64,000 nucleotides of DNA from Nocardia terrae (lineage in GTDB: Bacteria; Actinomycetota; Actinomycetes; Mycobacteriales; Mycobacteriaceae), in assembly GCF_009760405.1 (NCBI RefSeq), contig NZ_WRPP01000002.1:682001-746000 (forward strand), read 5' to 3'. Below are positions 41,979 through 50,793 of this stretch, in pieces (position 1 is the stretch's first letter; every line of letters begins with the position of its first letter). The notes below the pieces were generated by a model. That model ran no database searches, was not told the origin of the DNA, and was given only the letters and a program-made list of their open reading frames with translations. The position numbers and the translations under genes are program-made.

Positions 41979-42872
41979 TCATCGCGGGTCCTGTCGGCGA
42001 TAGGCGCCGGGCGCGATCCCGTACTCCCGCTTGAACGCCTTGGCGAACGCGAATTCCGAGTCGTAGCCCACCTGCCGGGCGACGGCCGCGAGCGGCGCGC
42101 GGTCGCGGCGCAGCAGGCGGGCGGCCGTGATCATCCGCCAGCGGGTGAGGTAGGCGAGCGGAGATTCGCCGACCAATCTCCGGAACCGGCGGGTGAATGT
42201 GGCTCGCGCCATACCGATCTCGTCGGCCAGGCGATCGATGGTCCACGGTTCGGCGGGCGCGGCGTGCATCCGGTGCAGGGTGTGTCCGATGGCCGGATCG
42301 GTCATCGCCGCGGTCCAGCCCGTGGCGTTGTCCTCGTGCCAGGCTCGAAGGATGTAGACCAGCAGCGCGTCCACCAGCGCCGCGACGATGGCATCGCTGC
42401 CCGGTTCACGCGTTTCGATCTCGGTGCTGAGCAGTTCCACGGCTGCGGCCAGGCGATCTCTCCGCGGCCCGGACAGCCGAATGACATCGGGCAGCGTGGC
42501 CAGCAGTGGGTGCCGCACGCCTCGTTCGAGTCGATAAGCACCCGACAGCACAACGGCTTCCGCGCCGTCACCGCCGACGGTCACGCTGTCGACGCGGTGG
42601 TCGACGACCAGATCCAGCGGCGCGGCGTCACGGGAATCCGCAAGTGTGTGCACCACTCCGCCGGGCACCAGGACGACGTCCCCGGCCTGCAACGGAACCG
42701 GCCCGGCGCCGTCGCGGAGGAGCAGACATTCGCCGCGCACGACGACATGAAAGCCGAAGCCACGCCGTCCGCCGAATCGTAGTCCCCAGGGCGCTCGGGC
42801 CCGGATGTGCACGGACAGTGCTGGTGCCGTCGTCAACGCGGCCACCGCGTCGCTCAGGACATCGCTTTCCAT
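41979..42872 (-). CDS. AraC-family regulator with N-terminal cupin
   Basis: 297 residues from the ATG at 42872, with AAGGGGC nearby. The N-terminal cupin (GFHVVVRGECLLLRDGAGPVPLQAGDVVLVPGGVVHTL) is the sensor and the C-terminal ~100 residues hold two HTH motifs (TIDRLADEIGMARATFTRRFRRLVGESP and LAAVARQVGYDSEFAFAKAFKREYG). It is divergent from the SDR gene, 125 bases apart, the classical arrangement for a regulator and its oxidoreductase target. Confidence 0.88.
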   Translation of the reverse strand: MESDVLSDAVAALTTAPALSVHIRARAPWGLRFGGRRGFGFHVVVRGECLLLRDGAGPVPLQAGDVVLVPGGVVHTLADSRDAAPLDLVVDHRVDSVTVGGDGAEAVVLSGAYRLERGVRHPLLATLPDVIRLSGPRRDRLAAAVELLSTEIETREPGSDAIVAALVDALLVYILRAWHEDNATGWTAAMTDPAIGHTLHRMHAAPAEPWTIDRLADEIGMARATFTRRFRRLVGESPLAYLTRWRMITAARLLRRDRAPLAAVARQVGYDSEFAFAKAFKREYGIAPGAYRRQDPR

Positions 42873-42997
42873 TGTGCCCCTTGTTTGATCCGATCGAACA
42901 TGCTTCCGGCACATTCGACCATGGTTCGGATCATCGGCTCCCCATAACGTCAGTGCTGCACAGCAATTCGCAAGTACCCGACCAAAGGGAGACCACC

Positions 42998-43732
42998 ATG
43001 TCCAACACTCCAACCGTCATCGTCACCGGCTCCGCGAGCGGCATCGGCCGCGCCGTCGCCGAGCGACTCGGCTCGCAGGGAGCCGCGGTCGTCGTCAACT
43101 ACCGCTCCAATGCCGCCGCAGCCGAGCAGGTCGTCGCCATCATCCGCGCCGCAGGCGGCGACGCGACGGCCGTGGCGGCCGATGTCACTGTGCCCGAACA
43201 GGTTCAGCGACTGTTCGACGTCGCACGGGACCGCTACGGCGACCCGGCCGTGGTGGTCCACAGCGCGGCCGTCACCCATTTCACTCCGCTCGCCCAGGCC
43301 ACCGACGCCGACTACGACCGGGTATTCGACGCAAACACCAGAGCCACCTTCGCGACCCTGCGCGCGGCTGCCCGGCACGTGACCGATGACGGCCGGATCA
43401 TCGTCATCTCCAGCGGGGCCGCGATCCTCCCACGCCCGACCGCGGGCTTGTACGCCGCGAGCAAGGCCGCCGGAGACCAACTCGTCCGGGTGCTGGCCAC
43501 CGAACTGGCACCCCGCCGAATCACCGTCAACAGCGTCCGCCCCGGCCCGACCCGCACCGAAACCGTCGCGGCAACACTGCGAGACGACCAACTCTCCGCT
43601 ATCACCGCCGACATCCCTCTCGGCCGCCTCGCCGAACCCGCCGAAATCGCCGACGTGGTCGCCTTCCTCGCCTCCGACGCCGCCCGCTGGATAACCGGTC
43701 AAACCCTCCATGCCAGCGGCGGCATGTTCTGA
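42998..43732 (+). CDS. Short-chain dehydrogenase/reductase
   Basis: 244 residues from the ATG at 42998, after AAAGGGAG. Rossmann signature TGSASGIG near the N-terminus, the NNAG-equivalent HSAA, catalytic Ser in VISSGAA and the YxxxK motif as YAASK. It is an NAD(P)H-dependent oxidoreductase close to FabG-like 3-oxoacyl reductases, but without a fatty-acid context. It is probably regulated by the divergent AraC gene. The substrate is unknown. Confidence 0.9.
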   Translation: MSNTPTVIVTGSASGIGRAVAERLGSQGAAVVVNYRSNAAAAEQVVAIIRAAGGDATAVAADVTVPEQVQRLFDVARDRYGDPAVVVHSAAVTHFTPLAQATDADYDRVFDANTRATFATLRAAARHVTDDGRIIVISSGAAILPRPTAGLYAASKAAGDQLVRVLATELAPRRITVNSVRPGPTRTETVAATLRDDQLSAITADIPLGRLAEPAEIADVVAFLASDAARWITGQTLHASGGMF

Positions 43733-43739
43733 CCCGCCC

Positions 43740-43760
43740 ACTCGAGGGTGACTCTCGAGT
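43740..43760 (+). terminator. Hairpin after the SDR gene
   Basis: ACTCGAG-GGTGACT-CTCGAGT, 7-base perfect arms, begins 8 bases after the SDR stop. There is no U-tract, as is common in actinobacteria. Confidence 0.45.
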
Positions 43761-43862
43761 TGGCCAGAGGTTCGTCGCCTACCGTCCCGGAGGGATCGGG
43801 GACATACGGATCTCGGCGCGGGAGTTGCGGGATGCGGGGAAGGTGGGCTGGGCTGTGTTCAG

Positions 43863-45401
43863 GTGGGGTTCGTGAGCGATCTGGCGGCTACCGGGCGGGC
43901 CATCGGGGACGGTGCCCGCGCGGCAGGCGGCCGGAGTGGCGGGGTGGGGCGATTGCGGCGGTGGACGTTGCGGACTCGGCTGCTGGTGGCGGTGCTGGTG
44001 ATCACGGTGGCCGGACTGAGCGGGTTCGGGGTGTTGAGTCTGTCGATGTTGGGGCGGTCGGAGTTGGCGCGCATCGATGGGCAGTTGAATTCGGTGGCGG
44101 GGGATATGGCGCAGGAGAGTCATCCGCCTCCGCCGCCGCGGACCACCTCGCCGGTGTCGGGGTTGCCTTCGACGTTTCAGATCTTGTTCTTCGATGTGTC
44201 CGGGAAGCAGGTGGGGCAGATCGGGGTGGGGGCCACCGATCTGGCGCTACCGGCGATGGACAGGGCGTCGGTGGGGGCGCGCGGGAGCGGGATCTTCGAT
44301 GTGAAGGACTCGCACGGGACGCCGTGGCGGGTCCGGACCGTCGTGCAGCCGCCGAACGAGGCGCAGCCGCAAGGGGGTACGGCGGCCGTGGTGATGCCGC
44401 TGGACGGGTACTACGCGACCGCGCGCGAATTGCGCACGATCGAGCTGGTCGCCGGGGCCGGGCTGGTGCTGGTGCTGGCGGGGGTCGCGGCGTGGCTGGT
44501 GCGGGTCGGGTTGCGGCCGCTGTCGCGGATCGAGCACACCGCCGAGGCCATCGCGGCGGGGGATCTGAGCCGGCGCGTCGATTACACCGATACGCATACC
44601 GAGGTGGGGCGGTTGGGGACGGCGTTCAACGTGATGCTCGAGCGGTTGTCGACGACCATGCGGCAGCTGGGGGAATCCGAGTCGCGGATGCGGCTTTTCG
44701 TGGCGGACGCCTCGCACGAGCTGCGCACCCCGCTGACCTCGATTCGGGGCTACGCGGAGCTGTACCGGCTCGGCGGCGGGGCCGATCCCGAGCGGGTCGC
44801 CATGATGATGCGCCGCATCGAGGACGAGGCCGCTCGGATGGGCGTGCTCGTGGACGACCTGTTGCTGCTGGCGCGGCTGGACGAGCAGCGGCCGCTGGAT
44901 CTCGCCGAGGTCGATCTCGCCACCGTCGTCGCCGAGGTGGTGCTCGATGCCCGGGTGCGGCAGCCCGAACGCGTTGTGCGGCTGAGTCTTCCGGACGGTC
45001 CGAGCCGGGTGGTCGGCGACGAGCACCGGCTGCGGCAGGTGCTGACGAACCTGGTGGGCAACGCGCTGACGCACACGCCCGCCGAGACGGAAATCGCGGT
45101 GCGCATCGCCTCCGGGCCGGTGCCGTCGGATTCGGAGACCGTCGCCGCGGCCGGTGTCGAGCTGCCCGCGGGCCCCGCGGCGATCGTCGAGGTGTGCGAC
45201 AACGGCCCGGGGATTCCGTTGGAGAAGGCCCAGCACGTCTTCGACCGCTTCTATCGCGTCGACGAATCACGTTCACGCACAGGCGGTTCCGGTCTCGGGC
45301 TGGCCATCGTGGCGGCCGTGCTCACCGCGCACGGAGCCCGGATTCAGCTGCTCACCGCGCCGGGCTCGGGCACCGTCTTCCGGATCGTCTTCCCGGTCTG
45401 A
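43863..45401 (+). CDS. Two-component sensor histidine kinase
   Basis: 512 residues. Helix 1 at ~38-62, an extracytoplasmic sensor region with a PPPPP stretch (~65-190), helix 2 (~192-215), HAMP (~216-270), HisKA with phospho-accepting His285 in ADASHELRTPL, and the HATPase with NALTHTP, DNGPGIP and GGSGLGLAI. Start: a GTG at 43863; another GTG lies three codons later. It precedes its response regulator by 106 bases, the reverse of the usual regulator-kinase order. The signal is unknown; the architecture resembles mycobacterial TcrY/TrcS-type kinases. Confidence 0.92.
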   Translation: MGFVSDLAATGRAIGDGARAAGGRSGGVGRLRRWTLRTRLLVAVLVITVAGLSGFGVLSLSMLGRSELARIDGQLNSVAGDMAQESHPPPPPRTTSPVSGLPSTFQILFFDVSGKQVGQIGVGATDLALPAMDRASVGARGSGIFDVKDSHGTPWRVRTVVQPPNEAQPQGGTAAVVMPLDGYYATARELRTIELVAGAGLVLVLAGVAAWLVRVGLRPLSRIEHTAEAIAAGDLSRRVDYTDTHTEVGRLGTAFNVMLERLSTTMRQLGESESRMRLFVADASHELRTPLTSIRGYAELYRLGGGADPERVAMMMRRIEDEAARMGVLVDDLLLLARLDEQRPLDLAEVDLATVVAEVVLDARVRQPERVVRLSLPDGPSRVVGDEHRLRQVLTNLVGNALTHTPAETEIAVRIASGPVPSDSETVAAAGVELPAGPAAIVEVCDNGPGIPLEKAQHVFDRFYRVDESRSRTGGSGLGLAIVAAVLTAHGARIQLLTAPGSGTVFRIVFPV

Positions 45402-45507
45402 CCGACTCACAGGAAGCGCACAGCTCACGCCGAGCTTGCGCGGTGGTTGCCGAAAGCAGGATGACCAGCATGGATGATGTCAGGTTCGGGCTGCGAGAGC
45501 GCATAGG

Positions 45508-46224
45508 GTGTCGCTTGTGACCGATCGCACCGCGCCGGACGCGGCGACCGTTCTGGTGGTCGACGACGAGCCCTACATCGTGGACCTGCTCTGCTCCGCG
45601 CTGCGGATGAGCGGCTTCGAGGTGTCGGGGGCCGACAGCGGGCGGGCCGCGCTCGAGGCGGCCACCCGCCGTCCGCCGGACGTGATCGTGCTCGATGTCA
45701 TGCTGCCGGACCTGGACGGCTTCACCGTCGCCAGGCGGTTGCGGGCGCAGGGCAGCGAGATTCCCGTGCTGTTCCTGACCGCCCGCGACGCGGTCGAGGA
45801 TCGGATCGCCGGGCTGAGCGCCGGCGGCGATGACTACGTGAGCAAACCCTTCAGCCTCGAAGAGGTGGTATTGCGGCTGCACGCGATCCTGCGGCGCACC
45901 AAAGCCTCCGACGAGGACACCCCCAACCGGCTGCGCTTCGCCGACCTGGATCTCGACGCCGACACCCACCTGGTGCATCGCGCGGGCGAGCAGATCTGGC
46001 TCTCGGCCACCGAATTCAAGCTATTGCACTATTTGATGCTCAATGCGGGAAAAGTGGTCAGCAAACGCCAGATTCTCGACCGGGTGTGGCAGGCCGAAGA
46101 AGGGCGCGCCGACCGGGTGGTGGAGACATTCGTCAGTCAACTCCGGCGCAAAATCGATACCGGGCATGCGCCGCTCATCCATACCGTTCGCGGTGTCGGC
46201 TACACCATTCGGGAATCCGGCTAG
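45508..46224 (+). CDS. OmpR-family response regulator
   Basis: 238 residues. Receiver domain with acidic pocket DDE (19-21), phospho-acceptor Asp63 in VLDVMLPD and conserved Lys in VSKPFS. The C-terminal winged helix (LSATEFKLLHYLMLNAGKVVSKRQILDRVW, then HTVRGVGYTIRE) binds DNA. A second GTG at 45517 is an equally possible start. It is the partner of the upstream kinase. Targets are unknown. Confidence 0.93.
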   Translation: MSLVTDRTAPDAATVLVVDDEPYIVDLLCSALRMSGFEVSGADSGRAALEAATRRPPDVIVLDVMLPDLDGFTVARRLRAQGSEIPVLFLTARDAVEDRIAGLSAGGDDYVSKPFSLEEVVLRLHAILRRTKASDEDTPNRLRFADLDLDADTHLVHRAGEQIWLSATEFKLLHYLMLNAGKVVSKRQILDRVWQAEEGRADRVVETFVSQLRRKIDTGHAPLIHTVRGVGYTIRESG

Positions 46225-46658
46225 ATCATTGCGGAGAGGCAATCGCGAGAATTCCCGAGTTTCAGGCACGTTGCGCGCTTCGCGCGCTCGGGTTGTTCGC
46301 CTGTCGGATCGGGCAGAGCTGCGACGATGCCCGGCACGGGCGTGGAATGCCGCACTCATGAATAGTCCGGAACAGGGGGTGTGCTGAAGTTCCTCGAAAT
46401 TGTTGATCGGACCGGCCGTAAATGTCGGATCGTGCCGGTCGAGAACAATTGGGAAGCGCTGTCGGATACCGTGATCGGGGCGGCGCCGGCGAAAACCCCT
46501 GCGAGGTACGAATATTCGGCGAAGCAGGCGCACGCATCCGTGCATTCGCAAGATCCCCAGCGCCGGACCGTATTCGGCTCGCGCCCGCGACGGCCGCGAA
46601 GCATCGGCGGGTATGTTTGAGGAGTTCCCTTCTCGTCCGTGACCTCCTGCGAGCTACC
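46225..46658. other. Intergenic region before the terpene cyclase
   Basis: 434 bases with one GC-rich hairpin (listed separately) and no gene I can support. A 79-codon frame at 46381-46620 lacks a ribosome site and its third-position GC is lower than in neighbouring genes. The promoter of the downstream cyclase should be here. Confidence 0.45.
46273..46287 (+). terminator. GC-rich hairpin after the response regulator
   Basis: GCGCGC-TTC-GCGCGC, 6-base arms with a 3-base loop, 48 bases past the response regulator stop. A plausible terminator of the two-component operon. Confidence 0.4.
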
Positions 46659-48230
46659 GTGACCGAGGAATCGCTCGGCGCGCTCCGCAAGCGCGCCCTG
46701 ATGGCGTTGTGGCAGATGATCCGCCTGGTCGACGAGGATGCCGACGGCATGCTCACCGGGTCGGCGTACGCGACGGCGACGGTGGTCGCGCGGCTGGGGC
46801 AGATGCCCGGGCTGCTGCCGGAATCGCTGGCGCGCCTGGGCTCGAACGCGTTGGCGCGCACCCAGAATCGCGACGGCAGCTGGGGCAGCCCGCACGCTCC
46901 GGACCGATACCGGGTGCTGCCGACACTGGCGGTCGTCGGCGCGCTGCCGGGCCGGTCCGCCGCCGCACCGGCCGAGCGGAGCCGGATGCGCGAGGCGCTG
47001 CGGCGAGGGAGTGAGTTCCTGTTCTCCGATCCGGAAGTCCTTGCGCCGGACCGACTGCCCAGTCTGGAGGGGATCGACCACACGGTTCCGGTTCTGCTGG
47101 AACGGCTCACGCAAGCGCCCGAGTTCGACGGAGACCGGTTCGGCGCGGCGGCGCGACGGGCCCGAACGGCCCAGCGGGCCAATGCCGAACACAGCGCCCG
47201 GATACGGGCGCGGGTCATCGGCGGTGATCGGCAGGCGCGGCGGGAGTTCCCGTTGGAGCTGCTCGACGAGCCGCCCCGCGGCTGGTGCGCCGGCACGGCC
47301 GTGCGCGGTGGCGCGGTGTGGTGCTCCCCGGCGCTGACGGCCACCGCCGTGGCGTGGCACGGCGCCGAATTGCCCGGCGCCGAACGATATCTGCGGCGGG
47401 AAGGCGTGCGTCGCCAGGGTCTGTGGCCGGTTCTCGCTCCGGCCGCGAACTTCGAACGGGTCACCGCCGCAGCACTGTTCGTCCGGCTGGGCTTCCCGCT
47501 GCCGCACGGTGTCACCGCATCCCTGTGCGCATCGGTACGTGCGGCGCTCGGCGCGGACGGGATGCCCTTCGCCCCCGGCCTGCCGCCGGACCCCGAGAAC
47601 ACCGCGCTGGCCGTGTTCGTCCTCAACTCCTGGGACGACGCGGTGGATTCCGGCTGTCTGCTGGCCTTTCCCGCGGTGTCCGCCCCGATGGCCGCCGCCC
47701 ATGTGCTCGAGGCATTGACGACGATCCCGTGCGTCACCGATGACGATGCGGCCCACGCGCATCGGGTCGCGACCGTGCGCACGCTGGTCGAAACCCAAGA
47801 CCCGGACGGTCATTGGGACGACCGCTCGGTCGCTTCTCCCTGCGTGCCGACCGCCGCCGCGGCCATGGCGCTGGCGCGCGCCATCGAATCGGAGTTCTGC
47901 GCCGATGCCCTGCTGGCGGTCTCGCGTGCCATCGCATGGTTACTGGCGAACCAGCGCGCGGACGGTTCTTGGGGTTTATGGCATTCAACTACGGAAGAAA
48001 CCGCGTACGCGGTCCACGCATTGGGAATCTGCGCGAGTCCGGCCGTCGAACGGATGGTGGCCGCCGCGCTTCGGCGAGCCCACATCTTTCTTGCCGATTC
48101 CTTCGACAGTGCTGCGAGCGATTCCGTGCGAACGCCACTGTGGCACTACAAAGATCTGGGTTCGCCGGTGCGTATCGAACGTCTGCATACATTGACAGCG
48201 CTGCTGATGAGCGGTTCGCCCGTTGCGTGA
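46659..48230 (+). CDS. Class II diterpene cyclase-like protein with degenerate DxDD motif
   Basis: 523 residues from a GTG at 46659; a weak ribosome site makes the start uncertain and the frame is open to 46422. Three QW-like repeats (QNRDGSWG at 69, QDPDGHW at 380, QRADGSWG at ~432) and the C-terminal STTEETAYAVHAL and PLWHYKDLGSPVRIERL match bacterial class II diterpene cyclases such as Rv3377c, and the length fits. At the catalytic position, where DxDDTA is expected, it reads DPENTA (311-316): the central acid is Glu and the last Asp is Asn. It could use Glu as general acid, have another substrate or be inactive. An AraC gene follows on the same strand. Confidence 0.8.
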   Translation: MTEESLGALRKRALMALWQMIRLVDEDADGMLTGSAYATATVVARLGQMPGLLPESLARLGSNALARTQNRDGSWGSPHAPDRYRVLPTLAVVGALPGRSAAAPAERSRMREALRRGSEFLFSDPEVLAPDRLPSLEGIDHTVPVLLERLTQAPEFDGDRFGAAARRARTAQRANAEHSARIRARVIGGDRQARREFPLELLDEPPRGWCAGTAVRGGAVWCSPALTATAVAWHGAELPGAERYLRREGVRRQGLWPVLAPAANFERVTAAALFVRLGFPLPHGVTASLCASVRAALGADGMPFAPGLPPDPENTALAVFVLNSWDDAVDSGCLLAFPAVSAPMAAAHVLEALTTIPCVTDDDAAHAHRVATVRTLVETQDPDGHWDDRSVASPCVPTAAAAMALARAIESEFCADALLAVSRAIAWLLANQRADGSWGLWHSTTEETAYAVHALGICASPAVERMVAAALRRAHIFLADSFDSAASDSVRTPLWHYKDLGSPVRIERLHTLTALLMSGSPVA

Positions 48231-48319
48231 GGTTACCGTTGTGCACTTCGCCCCGAAGCGAATAGGGATCTCGTTCGAAACGTGGTTGCTGGAGGATATG
48301 TGGTGGGAAGATAAGCCCC

Positions 48320-49300
48320 GTGGAGCAAGCCGTACACGGCGCTGTCGAGATCTCATCGTCCTCGACCCTTTCGCCCCGTCAGGCGTTCGAGCAGTGGGAA
48401 GCCCTGATGTCGGACGCGGTCGCACCGACGGCGATCGAGCCATTGCGCCAAGGTCACTGGCACGGGCAAATCGCCTCGACGCAATTCGACGGATTCGCCG
48501 TCACGCGGATGCAGGCGAGCGCGCAACGGGCATTGCGGACAAAAAAGATGGTGGCGCAGTCCACGGGCGACTTCCTGCTGGTGAATATCGTGCTGGAAGG
48601 GACGAATTGGACAGAGCAGGGCGGGCGCGTGGCCGAATGCAAGCCCGGCTCCATCACCTTCTTCGACTACGGCCAGCCGCTCGAGAGCCGCACCACCGAC
48701 AATTGCCTGTCCACCCTCGTGCGCGCGCCGATGCAACTGGTCCTCGAACATTCCGGGCTCACCCGTGACCAACTGCCCACCGCCACCCCCGCTCCCGCCA
48801 CCGGCGCGCTCGGCGTGGTCACCAACTTCTTCCGCGGCCTGGCCGAACTCTCGCCCGAGGAGATCTCGCAGGCGGTGACGGTCTTCGGCACCGACGCGGC
48901 GGGCATGATGGCCTCGGCGCTGCTGCTGGCCACCGGCGAAACCTCGCCCGCCCCTTCCGATTCCCTCTACACCCGCCAGCAGGTGCTGTCCTACATCCGC
49001 AAGAACTTCACCAACCCCGACCTCACCGTCGACGAGATAGCCCACGCCTGCCTCATCTCCCGCCGTACCCTCTACCGCGTCTGCGAGGGCTTCGGCGAAC
49101 CCGGCGCCATCGTCCGCCGCACCCGCATCGCCCACGCCCGCCGCCTCATCCGCGCCGACCCCTCCCGCTCCCTGGCCGCGGTCGCCGCCGCGGCCGGCTT
49201 CTCCACCGACCGCCACTTCTACCGCGCCTTCCGCGAGGAGACCGGCATCACCCCAGGCCAATTCCGCGACCAGATCGGCCCGAACGGCCGTGCCCACTAG
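48320..49300 (+). CDS. AraC-family regulator, paralogue of the one at 11927
   Basis: 326 residues from a GTG at 48320, 89 bases after the cyclase. The same two-part plan as its paralogue: ligand-binding domain (~20-215) and two HTH units (LTVDEIAHACLISRRTLYRV and LAAVAAAAGFSTDRHFYRAF). Conserved blocks with the other copy include EQWEALMSDA, EGTNWTEQ, SRTTDN and SLYTRQQ. It probably controls the upstream cyclase gene. It ends overlapping the convergent hemerythrin-like gene by 4 bases. Confidence 0.88.
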   Translation: MEQAVHGAVEISSSSTLSPRQAFEQWEALMSDAVAPTAIEPLRQGHWHGQIASTQFDGFAVTRMQASAQRALRTKKMVAQSTGDFLLVNIVLEGTNWTEQGGRVAECKPGSITFFDYGQPLESRTTDNCLSTLVRAPMQLVLEHSGLTRDQLPTATPAPATGALGVVTNFFRGLAELSPEEISQAVTVFGTDAAGMMASALLLATGETSPAPSDSLYTRQQVLSYIRKNFTNPDLTVDEIAHACLISRRTLYRVCEGFGEPGAIVRRTRIAHARRLIRADPSRSLAAVAAAAGFSTDRHFYRAFREETGITPGQFRDQIGPNGRAH

Positions 49301-49914
49301 ATCCCGTCTGCGTGCGTGCCGAACAGTGCCGTTCCGGTGTGATCGGCAGTGGGCAGTTCATCCAGGGCAGCGGCGATGCGGCGCTCCTCCCACTGGAAAT
49401 GGGATTCGAGGATCGCGGACAGCCCCGCGATCTCGCCGCGAACCGCCGCGAGGTTCTCGGCGGTGACATCGGCGAGCAGGGCGGTCATCCTGGTCAGGAT
49501 GTCGGAGACCAGTAGGTGGTCGGCGCTCAGCTCGGTGAGCACGGGGGCCAGTTCCGGGAAGCGCTGAGCCAGAACGGGAAAGGCCGTCACGTCCTCGTTC
49601 GTGTGATGGTTCGTCAGCGCGCGGCAAAAGGCCAGGCAATGGCCGCGCAGTTCGCGAAGCGGGCGGACGGTGCCGCCCTCTCGATGCTCATCGAGTTCGC
49701 GAACCACACGCTTCAGTTCCCCGCGCAGCCAGTTATGGGTGTCGATGAGTTCGCGACCGAGAGCTCGGACGCGAGTGTTGTCGGTGGAGATGGGCCATCT
49801 CGTTTCACAGGAGTCGGTGGCGCGCCGCCGCCGGTGAGATGTACAGGCGCGCGAAAACCGGAAAGTGTTGTGGGAGCAGCAGATACGCGCCGACCGAACC
49901 GGCGCGAAACCCAT
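49297..49914 (-). CDS. Hemerythrin-domain protein
   Basis: About 205 residues if started at the ATG at 49914; the frame is open to 50016. From ~residue 55 on it is a four-helix hemerythrin-like domain, with iron-ligand candidates H in DTHNWLRGEL, HCLAFCRALTNHHTNED (HxxxE-like), SADHLLVSD and ESHFQWEE. Such proteins bind a di-iron centre and may sense or handle oxygen or NO. The first ~50 residues are Arg/Cys-rich and look unlike coding sequence, and no start with a good ribosome site keeps the first His. A sequencing error or a non-standard start is possible. Confidence 0.7.
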   Translation of the reverse strand: MGFAPVRSARICCSHNTFRFSRACTSHRRRRATDSCETRWPISTDNTRVRALGRELIDTHNWLRGELKRVVRELDEHREGGTVRPLRELRGHCLAFCRALTNHHTNEDVTAFPVLAQRFPELAPVLTELSADHLLVSDILTRMTALLADVTAENLAAVRGEIAGLSAILESHFQWEERRIAAALDELPTADHTGTALFGTHADGI

Positions 49915-50138
49915 ATCAGCAGGGCAGGAATCGTGGACCCATGGCTGCCTCCTGGAATACGGTGCCTCCATCCCGCCCGCCGTCCACCTGGCGTCGAAAC
50001 GCGACACGAACCGCATCCTACCCAGTCTTTCAATTGGGTGTGGTGAGGCGATCGTCGTGATAGCAGATTTCTATTGCCGGGTCCGGGTCCCGTGTTGTGG
50101 TCCGGCGGCGTTTCGTTGGCGGCGATAGTCTCGAGGGT

Positions 50139-50744
50139 ATGACGCAAGGGGAGGCCGCGGAGCGGCTGGAGCGGGAGTTCGGTGCGGTGCTGGATGGCAC
50201 CACCATCGAGCGGATGCTCGACAGCTCCTATGCCAGTCTCGCGGCGGCGGGGACGGACTCGGCGCGGCTGCCGGAGTATGCGGAGCGGTTCGCGCGGGAG
50301 CGGCTGACCGCGTTGGCGCGGGCCGAGGGGCGGGTGGTTCGGAATGGGCCGACGGTGTTGTTCGTGTGCACGCACAATGCGGGGCGATCGCAGATGGCGC
50401 TGGGGTTCTTCAACCGGCTGGCCGGGGATCGGGCGGCGGGGTGGTCGTGCGGGTCGAAGCCGGGGGCTGCGGTGAATCCGCTGGTGGTGGCGGCGATGGC
50501 GGAGCGGGGAGTGGATATCGCCGAAGAATTTCCGAAGCCGTGGAGCGATGAGCTCATGCGGGCCGCGGACGTGATCATCGATATGGGTTGCGGGGACACC
50601 GATCCGATCATCGCCGGGCACCGGTTCGAGCAGTGGCCGCTGCCGGATCCCGCGGGAGAGGAGATCGAGGAGGTCCGCGCGATTCGCGACGCTATCGAGA
50701 CGCGGGTTCGCCGCCTGGTTGCCGCACTCGGGATCGGTGGTTAG
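50139..50744 (+). CDS. ArsC-type arsenate reductase / low-molecular-weight phosphatase-fold protein
   Basis: 201 residues from the ATG at 50139. An N-terminal helical bundle (~1-65) precedes a phosphotyrosine-phosphatase fold with the P-loop CTHNAGR (Cys77-Arg83), then CGSKPG and a DVIIDMGCGD loop near the end. This fusion is known from actinobacterial arsenate reductases that work with mycothiol and mycoredoxin. No arsR or arsenite exporter is adjacent, so a phosphatase role is possible. Confidence 0.85.
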   Translation: MTQGEAAERLEREFGAVLDGTTIERMLDSSYASLAAAGTDSARLPEYAERFARERLTALARAEGRVVRNGPTVLFVCTHNAGRSQMALGFFNRLAGDRAAGWSCGSKPGAAVNPLVVAAMAERGVDIAEEFPKPWSDELMRAADVIIDMGCGDTDPIIAGHRFEQWPLPDPAGEEIEEVRAIRDAIETRVRRLVAALGIGG

Positions 50745-50793
50745 CCCACGCTGTTTCCGGGGCCGCTGACCTCCCGCGTTTAGGATGGTCGGC

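Noticed and set aside
46381..46620. A 79-codon frame before the class II cyclase
   Set aside because: No ribosome site, third-position GC lower than in neighbouring genes and no family resemblance.
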